Assembly (NCBI GenBank): GCA_011390755.1
Contig: JAABRU010000021.1
Coordinates: 1 to 51,011 of the forward strand
Length of the DNA stretch: 51,011 bases
Direction of reading: 5' to 3'
Source: Desulfobacteraceae bacterium
GTDB lineage: Bacteria > Desulfobacterota > Desulfobacteria > Desulfobacterales > Desulfococcaceae
The stretch's first letter is position 1. Every line of letters starts with the position of its first letter. The translations under genes and the position numbers were made by a program. The notes below the pieces were generated by a model. That model saw only the letters and a program-made list of their open reading frames with translations. It was not told where the DNA came from and searched no databases. Positions 1 through 9,600 of this stretch are shown here, piece after piece.

Positions 1-3
1 GCC

Positions 4-85
4 GTCCCTGCGGGACTGATTCAGATATGGAATCCCGATCCCGGCAGTAAACTGCCGGGCTGTTTTCTGTTGTCCCTACGGGACA
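4..85. repeat. Palindromic repeat cluster (CCCGGCAG type)
   Basis: A near-perfect 20 bp palindrome, CCCGGCAGTAAACTGCCGGG, sits at 40-59. It is flanked by two GTCCCTRCGGGAC hairpins at 4-16 and 73-85. The same modules recur at about 20400-20560 and 28620-28790, so this is the edge of a dispersed intergenic repeat family. No gene is visible here. Confidence 0.7.
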
Positions 86-96
86 TAAAGGTTGCT

Positions 97-209
97 GAGG
101 CATCATTTCTTATTTCCGATAATGTCTTTTATTCAATATTCCCAGGGCTTTGCCCCGGGCTATACCAATGCGCCCTTTCAGGGCTTTCCAAAAATGCCTT
201 TTCCTTAAC
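97..209. repeat. Partial copies of two dispersed palindromic elements
   Basis: Positions 107-124 match the right end (TTATTTCCGATAATGTCT) of the inverted-repeat element at 12682-12809. Positions 138-209 match, almost base for base, the right arm of the compound palindrome at 32581-32805 (CCCAGGGCTTTGCCC, then GCGCCCTTTCAGGGC, ending CCTTAACT). Both are half-elements, so this stretch is a mosaic of repeat fragments with no coding content. Confidence 0.7.
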
Positions 210-212
210 TTA

Positions 213-314
213 TAGTGCGTCGCATATGAAGTGATACCCGTTTTGGCATAAAGAAACATTGAAAATCAGTCTGTCAGGAACTGAATGAAGTATCAGTCCA
301 CCTGCGACGCACTA
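213..314. mobile_element. Miniature inverted-repeat element with TA duplication
   Basis: The 15 bp TTATAGTGCGTCGCA at 210-224 is the exact reverse complement of 303-317. The outer sequence reads CCTTAACT-TA-[element]-TA-ATGCC. Removing the 102 bp element and one TA restores CCTTAACTTAATGCC, which is the terminus of other repeats in this window (reverse complement at about 19150 and 21650). This is the signature of a TA-targeting (IS630/mariner-like) non-autonomous element. No transposase lies inside it. Confidence 0.75.
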
Positions 315-339
315 TAATGCCGTTGAGGCAGAGCCCGGG

Positions 340-474
340 AACAAGTCAAACGAGGACCATATCTTGCTCCCACGCTCCGCGCGGAAGTGTCAGGCGGACG
401 CTCCGCGTCCGGTTCATTTGCAGCGGGACGCGGACCGTCCCCCGTGCATTCCCACGCGGAGCGTGGGAACGAGG
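340..474. repeat. Nested GC-rich palindromes (TTCCCACGCTCCGCG type)
   Basis: CTCCCACGCTCCGCG near 365 pairs with CGCGGAGCGTGGGAACG near 457-472. Inside lie GGACGCTCCGCGTCC (398-412) and GGGACGCGGACCGTCCC. Related hairpins occur at 12608-12633 and about 20255-20305. This is non-coding repeat DNA upstream of the giant exoprotein gene. Confidence 0.6.
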
Positions 475-610
475 GAAATTTACCCATAATAAAATTTATA
501 AAAACCAGGCATTGCCTTTTCCGCATATAAATGATAGAGGTTTAAAAAAAATATTATCCGTAATATCAGGACAGAAACATACAGAAATTTACTCATAATA
601 AAATTTATAA
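475..610. repeat. 27 bp direct repeat pair upstream of giant gene
   Basis: GAAATTTACYCATAATAAAATTTATAA occurs at 475-501 and again at 584-610, with one C/T difference and a period of 109 bases. The second copy ends about 58 bases before the start codon of the 3973-codon gene. The copies are AT-rich and could be regulator or promoter sites or the scar of a duplication. No protein-binding evidence is available. Confidence 0.6.
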
Positions 611-667
611 TAAAGTTAATTTCCCCCATTTTTTTCATTTCTCCGAACCGAGAAAAGGAGTCCCGCC

Positions 668-3600
668 ATGAAAACCCTGTTTTATTTTTCCCAAAAACCG
701 TATGCTGTGCAGAAGTCCGTGCGCCTGCTTCTGGCTGTGTGCATGGTGCTGTTTGTGTCTTCAAATCTTTACGCCGGATGGGTGCAGGTCGGTACTGCGG
801 GATTTTCCGCAGGTACGGCAACTTATATGAGCCTTGCCATAGACAGCAGCAATACGCCGTATGTGGCTTATCAGGATATGGCAAACAGCCAGAAAGCCAG
901 CGTGATGAAGTTTGACGGCGCAAACTGGGTTCAGGTCGGGACTGCCGGGTTTTCCGCAGGTCAGGCAGACTATATCAGCCTTGCCATAGACAGCAGCAAT
1001 ACGCCGTATGTGACTTATCAGGATATGGCAAACAGCCAGAAAGCCAGCGTGATGAAGTTTGACGGCACAAACTGGGTGCAGGTCGGGGCTGCCGGGTTTT
1101 CAGCAGGTACGGCAACTTATATCAGCCTTGCCATAGACGGCGGCAATACGCCGGTTGTGGCTTATACGGATAATGCAAACGGAGGTAAAGCCAGTGTGAT
1201 GAAGTTTGACGGCGCAAGCTGGGTTCAGGTCGGGACTGCCGGTTTTTCAGCAGCCGGGGCAGGCTACAACAGCCTTGCCATAGACAGCAGCAATACGCCG
1301 GTTGTGGCTTATCAGGATGGGGCAAACGCCGGTAAAGCCAGTGTGATGAAGTTTGACGGCACAAGCTGGGTTCAGGTCGGGACTGCCGGGTTTTCAGCAG
1401 CCCCGGTAGGCTATACCAGCCTTGCCATAGACAGCAGCAATACGCCGGTTATGGCTTATCAGGATGGGGCAAACAGCCAGAAAGCCAGCGTGATGAAGTT
1501 TGACGGCACAAATTGGGTTCAGGTCGGGGCTGCCGGATTTTCAGCAGATCGGGCAGACTATACCAGCCTTGCCATAGACAGCGGCAATACGCCGGTTGTG
1601 GCTTATACGGATAATGCAAACGGCAACAAAGCCAGCGTGATGAAGTTTGACGGCGCAAACTGGGTGCAGGTCGGGACTGCCGGGTTTTCAGCAGGTACGG
1701 CAACTTATATGAGCCTTGCCATAGACAGCAGCAATACGCCGGTTGCGGCTTATCAGGATTGGGCAAACAGCAACAAAGCCAGTGTGATGAAGTATATAAC
1801 CGATGAGCCTGAGAATCAGGCAAACTCCCTGAATTTCACATCTGTAACCGGCACATCCATGACCTTTGAATGGACGCGGGGAGACGGTGCAAACTGCATT
1901 GTGGTGATGAAATCCGGTTCAGCAGTGGATTCCGATCCCGTTGATTTGACTGCTTACACAGCAGATGCAGCTTTCGGCACAGGTTCGGAAACCGGAACCG
2001 GCAATTATGTTGTTTACAGCGGAACCGGAAGCACGGTCACTGTAACCGGCCTGACCGCAGGCACAACCTATCATGTTGCAGTGTATGAATACAACGGCTC
2101 CGGAGGAACAGAGAATTATCTGATTTCAACTCCCGCAAGCGGAAACATAATAACCGCCCCCGGCAATGCCCTGGATTTCACCGGATCGAACAATTATGTA
2201 GAAATGAATGATTTCCAGTTGGGAACTTCAGATTTTACAATTGAATTCTGGATGAACGGCACTGCCGGAGGTATCGATCAATATGTGCTGACCAATCGAA
2301 CATCAGAGGGGGATGCGAATGGAAACTGGTTTGTTTGCAACTATCTTTCAGCAAGCCAGAGTATGGGTTTCGGGATGGCCGCAGATGGTTCGGGAGGAGG
2401 TGGAGGCGTAAATTCTTTAGACGGCGCAATACCGGCCGGTGTATGGCATCATGTCGCCATAACAAGAGATGGTACGATGATAACCATTTTTATTGATGGT
2501 GTTCAAAATAACCAGACTACCGACAGCTTCGTCAGGAACTTGACTGTTACCTCGAACACCGCCCGATTTGGTGATTGGGTCGGATATAACAGACCATATC
2601 AGGGGAAGCTGGATGAGGTGCGCATATGGAATACGCCCCGGAGCCAGGCCGATATTCAAAACAACATGAACACAACTCTCACTGGTAATGAAGCCGGTCT
2701 GGTGGCTTATTACCGATTTGACCGGGGAACAGCGTGCGGAAACAACACGGGCATCAATACGCTGCCGGATCTGACATCAAACGGTAATGATGGCACACTG
2801 TATAATTTCGACCTTTCAACCCCTGACTGCAGCTCCAACTGGACAACCGCAGACTGGAATTACGGATACCCGTATGTCACCACTGATAACGTGACCAATA
2901 TCACCGGGGCGGACGCTGTTGTGGGCGGAAATGTAGTGAATGAGGGAACTTCCGCCGTTACAGCCCGAGGTATCTGCTGGAACACCACAGGAAACCCCAC
3001 GATTTCGGATGCCAACATTTCCATGGGCTCCGGTCCCGGACCGTTTTCCGGTTCCATGACCGGATTGACCGCCGGAGAAACTTACTACGTGCGGGCTTAC
3101 GCCGTGAATACGGGAGGAACCGTTTACGGTGAACAAGATATTTTCACGCCCGTCATGCCCCCGCCCGGCAATGCCCTGGATTTTGGCGGGGCGGATGATT
3201 ATGTCAGCATTCCGAGCGCTCCCTTATTAACACTGTCAACCCCGAATTTTACCGTTGAGTCATGGGTTTATCTGAATGATAATTCAACGACGCAGTATAT
3301 CGCCAATAATGGCTGGGCATCGCATTGTTGGCCGGGTTGGTCATTAGGCATCGGCAGCATTTATTCTACGCAAACGGGCAAGGCGGTATTTATTATCAAC
3401 CGTGATAATGTCTTTCCGCAAACGAATTATACCGAAGTAGTCTCAACTGAACCTGTGCCTGTGGGGCAATGGGTTCATATTGCAGCCTCGTATGACGGCA
3501 GTAACTTACGCCTGTATATCAACGGAGTATTGAACAGCACGGTTGTAACTTCCGGTCTGCCTTATGATTATCTGCCGACGATTACGCTGGGGAGTGAAGG

Positions 3601-6600
3601 GAACAGTTCAACTGCTCAACTAAACGGCGTATTGGATGAAGTCCGCATCTGGAATGTTGCCCGCACACAGGCGCAGATTAAGAACAGAATGAACAATGTC
3701 ATTGATCCTGCAACGCCCGGTCTGACAGCTTATTACCGTTTTGACAATGTGAGTGGCACAACCCTGCCGGATCTCACAGCCAATGCCAATAACGGCACGC
3801 TTGTCAACGGGCCGGTCTGGACAGACTCGGAAGCCTTTACCGTCTGGACAGGTGCGGTCAGTACAGAATGGAACAATGCGGCCAACTGGAGCGACGGGGT
3901 TCCCACGGCTTCGGACAATGTGAGTATTCCGGCAGGTGCGCTGTATTCTCCGGAAATCAGCACTTCGGGACAGTGCGGGCATCTGGTCATACAAAGCGGT
4001 GCGGCTCTGAATATTCCGGGAACCGGGGTTCTGAATGTGTACGGAAACTGGATCAATCTTGGCACATGTAACGCGGGAAATTCAACTGTGATTCTGTCCG
4101 GCCAGAATCAGGCTGTTTACGGATCAAACACCTTTTATAATCTGCAGAAAGCAGGAACCGGAATAGAAACTCTGAAATTTGCGGCCGGAAGCACCCAGAC
4201 TGTCACCGGGGAACTGATTCTGTCGGATATGATGCAGAAAAGCACAATGCCCGGTACGCAATGGAATATTGATGCACAGGGAACAGTATCAGCTTCCGGG
4301 CTGGATGTGCAGGATGCAAACGCTGTCACGCTCATTGATGTCAGAGGACAGGGCTGCACAGATTCCGGCAACAATGTGAACTGGATTTTTGACAACACCG
4401 CGCCGGTTGTAAACCTTGACCCGGACAACAGTCTCGGCGGTCCGGATGACGGAAACAATGAAATCACATTCACCGAGGGCGGTTCTCCGGTATCTGCGGC
4501 TGATATGGACGCGGCAGTCACAGACGCGGAAGATGCGGTCATGCAGACGCTGACACTCACTGTAACCGGCATTGCAGATGGCACGGATGAAATCATCACC
4601 ATCGGCGGAACAGATTTTCCCCAGAATGCAGATAAAACAACAGGGGGAAATGCAGGTTCGACGGTGTTCACACTCGCTTACACACAAAGCACCGGCATTT
4701 TTCTGATTACCGGACAGGGCGGTGCGGAAATGCCGCTGGCGGATCTGAATCTGCTGATACGGGGCATCACCTATGTGAATATGAGTGAAAATCCAACTTC
4801 GGGAGACCGGATTCTGGCTTTTACGGCAAATGACGGATTTGCCGATTCCCTGAGTGTTCAGTCTGTCATCACAGTGAATGCGGTCAATGATGCGCCTGTG
4901 ATTGAATCCCAGAATCCGCTTTCCACAAATGAGGATACGGCTCTTACCATTCAGTTCACGGATCTGACCGTGACTGATCCGGATAATGCCTATCCCACCG
5001 GGTTCATCCTGACCGTGCAGAGCGGCACGGATTACACGGTTTCCGGAACCACTGTCACTCCGGTTTTGGATTTTAACGGAACGCTCACAGTTCCGGTGCT
5101 GGTGAATGACGGAACAGATGACAGCAGTGTGTTCAGTCTCTCCGTAACCGTGAATCCGGTCAATGATGCGCCGGTGATTGCATCCCAGAATCCGCTTTCC
5201 ACAGATGAGGATACGGCTCTTACCATTCAGTTCACGGATCTGACCGTGACTGATCCGGACAATGCCTATCCCACCGGATTCACCCTGACCGTGCAGAGCG
5301 GCACGGATTACACGGTTTCCGGAACAACGGTTACGCCAATTCCGGATTTTAACGGAACGCTGACTGTTCCTGTGCTGGTAAATGACGGAACAGATGACAG
5401 TAATGTGTTCAGTCTCTCCGTAACCGTGATTCCGGTCAATGATGCGCCGGTGATTGAATCCCAGAATCCGCTTTCTACAGATGAGGATACGGCTCTTACA
5501 ATTCAGTTCACCGATCTTCTCGTGACTGATCCGGATAATGCGTATCCCACCGGGTTCACTCTCACTGTTCAGTCCGGCACGAATTACACGGTTTCGGGAA
5601 CGCAGATCACACCTGCACTGAATTACACCGGCCCGCTCACGGTTCCGGTTCTGGTGAATGACGGCGGGCTTGACAGTAATGTGTTCAGTCTCTCCGTAAC
5701 CGTGATTCCGGTCAATGATGCGCCGGTGATTGAATCCCAGAATCCGCTTTCCACAGATGAGGATACGGCTCTTACAATTCAGTTCACGGCTCTGACCGTG
5801 ACTGATCCGGACAATGCCTATCCCACCGGATTCACCCTGACCGTGCAGACCGGAAGCAATTACACGGTTTCCGGAACCACAGTAACACCGGTTTTGGATT
5901 TTAACGGAACGCTCACAGTTCCGGTGCTGGTAAATGACGGAACAGATGACAGCAGTGTGTTCAGTCTTTCCGTAACGGTGAATGCGGTCAATGATGCACC
6001 GGTGATTGACAGTCAGAATGCCGTCAGCATTCCGGCAAACACTTCTTTGACCATTGTGACAGGTTTTCTCTCTGTGACAGACCCGGACAGTTTCTGGCCC
6101 GATGATTTCACTGTCACAGCCGGAGACGGGGCCAATTACACCCGCACAGGCAATATCATCACAGCGGATACGGGTTTTGCCGGAACCCTGACGGTTCCCG
6201 TGACGGTAAATGACGGAACTGCGGACAGCATCCCCTTTCCCTTTGTCATCACAGTGACTGCGCTGAACATTCCTGTGATTACAGGGCAGACTTCCCTGAC
6301 AACTGCGGAAGACACCCCGCTGACACTCACACTGGATGATCTCACGGTTTCAGATCCCGACAGTGTATATCCTGATGATTTCACCCTGAGCGTGCAGACC
6401 GGAAGCAGTTACACGGTTTCCGGAACCACTGTCATACCTGCACCGGACTTCAGCGGAAATCTGACTGTTTCTGTGATGGTCAATGACGGAACAAATGACA
6501 GCAGTGTTTTCAATGTCAGTATCACAGTAACCCCGGCCAATGATGCGCCGCTTCTGGACAATACCGGTGAAATGGCACTCACTGCCATTGACGAGGATGC

Positions 6601-9600
6601 CGTAACAGATGCGGACAATCCCGGCACCTCTGTTGCGGATATTCTGCTGAGCGGGGGCGGTGACAGAATCACTGATCCTGATGCCGGAGCTGTGGAAGGC
6701 ATTGCTGTTACATCTGCTGCGGACAGCACAGGACAGTGGCAGTATGACATCGGCGCAGGTTTCACCTCGTTCCCGGCAGTCACGGAAACCGCGGCTCTGC
6801 TGCTGCCGGACACAGCAGTCATCCGCTTTGTGCCGGATACCGATTTCAGCGGACTGCTCAGCCCCGGCATTGTTTTCCGTGCCTGGGATCAGACCTTTGG
6901 CACAGGGGGAATACAGGCAGATGTGAGTGCAAACGGCGGAATCACAACCTTCAGTGCAGAAACAGAAACGGCATCTGTCATGGTGAATCCGGTCAATGAT
7001 GCGCCGGTCATCACTGGGCAGACTTCTCTTTCCATACCTGAGAACACAGCCATCACGGTTGCACTCTCCCATCTGACTGTGACGGATCCGGATAACACCT
7101 GGCCGGACGGGTTCATTCTGACCGTGCCGGCCGGAGACAATTACACGGTTTCCGGAACAACTGTCACGCCGGATCCGGGTTTCAGCGGGATTCTTCGGGT
7201 TTCGGTCATGGTGAATGACGGCGAACTTGACAGTGAGTCTTATCCGCTGAGTGTGGCAGTGGATTTTGTCAATGATGCACCGATTATCACAGGTCAGAAT
7301 CCGCTTTCCACAGATGAGGATGTTCCGCTTGCAATTCAACTCACAGATTTGACGGTAAGTGATGCGGACAGTGAATATCCTGCGGATTTCACTCTGACTG
7401 TGCAGCCCGGAACCGCTTACACGGTTTCCGGAAATCTCATCACTCCGGCAGCCGATTACAGCGGAAGTCTGACTGTCCCTGTGCAGGTGAATGACGGTAT
7501 CAGTGCCAGCAATGTTTACAATCTCACCGTAACAGTGAATCCGGTCAATGATGCGCCGGTCATTACAGGACAGACTGAAGTAAGCATGTCTGAAAACACA
7601 GCCATTGTGATTCTGCTCTCTCATCTGACAGTGACAGATCCGGATAACATGTATCCGGACGGTTTCACCCTCACTGTGCTGCCCGGAACCGCTTACACGG
7701 TTTCCGGAACCACTGTCACACCGGTTTTGGATTTTACCGGAACCCTGACGGTTCCGCTTACGGTGAATGACGGAATTTCGGACAGTTCTGTTTTCTCCTT
7801 TGTGATTACAGTGAACGGAGAAAATGATGCCCTGCTGATTACCGGGCAGAATCCCCTTTCCGTAAATGAGGACACTCCGATTGTGATTCATCTGACGGAT
7901 ATCATTGTATCTGATCCGGAAAATATGTATCCATCCGGTTTCAGTCTGACCGTGCAGCCCGGAAGCAATTACACGGTTTCCGGAACAACCCTCACACCGG
8001 CACAGAATTACAACGGCCCGCTCACAGTTCCGGCGCTGGTGAATGACGGGACACAGGACAGCAATATTTTTAACCTGACGATAAGCGTCACCCCGGTCAA
8101 TGATGTGCCTGTCATCATCGGCCAGACCGCGCTTTCCATAGCCGAGGACACACCTTTCACGGTTCACCCGGCCAACCTGATTGTTGATGAACCGGACGGT
8201 GATCCCCTCAGTCTGACCGTGATGCCGGGACAGAATTACACAGTTTCCGGAAACACGGTGACACCCGCGAAGGAATTCAGCGGACTGCTGACCATTCCGG
8301 TAACAGTGAGTGACGGAAAGGCGGTCAGTGATGTTTTCATGCTCACTGTACGGGTGTCTTTCACAGACGATCAACCGGTGATAACGGCCCAAAGCGTTCT
8401 GATCACTGCGGAGGAGACCGGACTCACGGTCACCCTGAACGATCTCACCGGGGATGATCCGGATACCCCCTATCCCGCGGGATTCACATTGACCCTGCAG
8501 GCGGGGGAGAATTACACGCTTTCCGGAAACACGGTCACACCGGTTAAGGATTTTTACGGAAGCCTGCGGGTGCCGGTCACGGTGAATGACGGGAAAAGCA
8601 GCAGCAATGTGTTCATCCTTTCCGTAAGCGTCAGCAATGTCAATGATCCGCCGCTTATCATCAGCGAACCGGTCTTAAAAGCCGTGGAGGATGAACCCTG
8701 GCGATATGAAATCACAGTCTCGGATCCGGACCCGGAGGACAGTTTCACGGTCACATCCGATAATCTGCCGCCCTGGCTGAGGATTGAGGGGACTGTCCTT
8801 TCCGGCACACCGGGAAATGACGACACAGGCGAATATCAGATAAATCTGACCCTCAGTGACGGGAACGGCGGCAGGGCACTGCAGTCCTTTACCCTTGCTG
8901 TGGAGCCGGTGAACGATGCACCTGTGATTATTGCCAACAACACACGCACCACAACAGAACTGACCCCGCTGACCGTGACCTTCAATGATCTGATTGTGGA
9001 GGACCCGGACAGCATCTATCCGGAGGAATTCACCCTGACCCTGTATCCGGGGAAAAATTACAGTCTGGAGGGGCAGACAGTCACTCCCCCGGCCGGATTT
9101 GCCGGAACCCTCACTGTTCCGGTCACAGTGAATGACGGTTATGCGGAAAGTCCGCGCTATGATATGAAGGTGGAAGTCACGGAAAGACCGGAGATCCGCA
9201 GCATCAGCGGAACCGTCACAAATCTGGAAAAGGACAGGGAACTCTGGATCAACGCGGTGTCCCGCAGCCTGGATGATTTTGAATATATCATACTCCGGGG
9301 AACCGGGGAACCGGTGATTCCCTATATCATTGAGCATCTGAAACCCTCCCATGACTTCCGGGTGGAAATCAGTTCCACGGACTATCCATACCAGGTTTAC
9401 AGGGGCAAAGAGAGCTGGGAGGAAGCCGATGCCATTGACATTTCCGAAAGAAATTTTGCCGGGGCTGATTTTGTTCTCCCCCCGCCGGTGGGGGAAATTT
9501 CCGGACGCATTTTCTTACCGGATACGGCCAGAGCCGGTCAGTCTGTGCTGCTGCGGGCCTCTTCGGCCTCCGCAGGGGCTTCGGGCGCAGCGGAAATCAT

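Noticed and set aside
6350-8392. 680-codon open frame antisense to the giant gene
   Set aside because: It mirrors the cadherin-like repeats on the opposite strand, has no ribosome site and its product is a His/Arg/Cys-rich repeat shadow.
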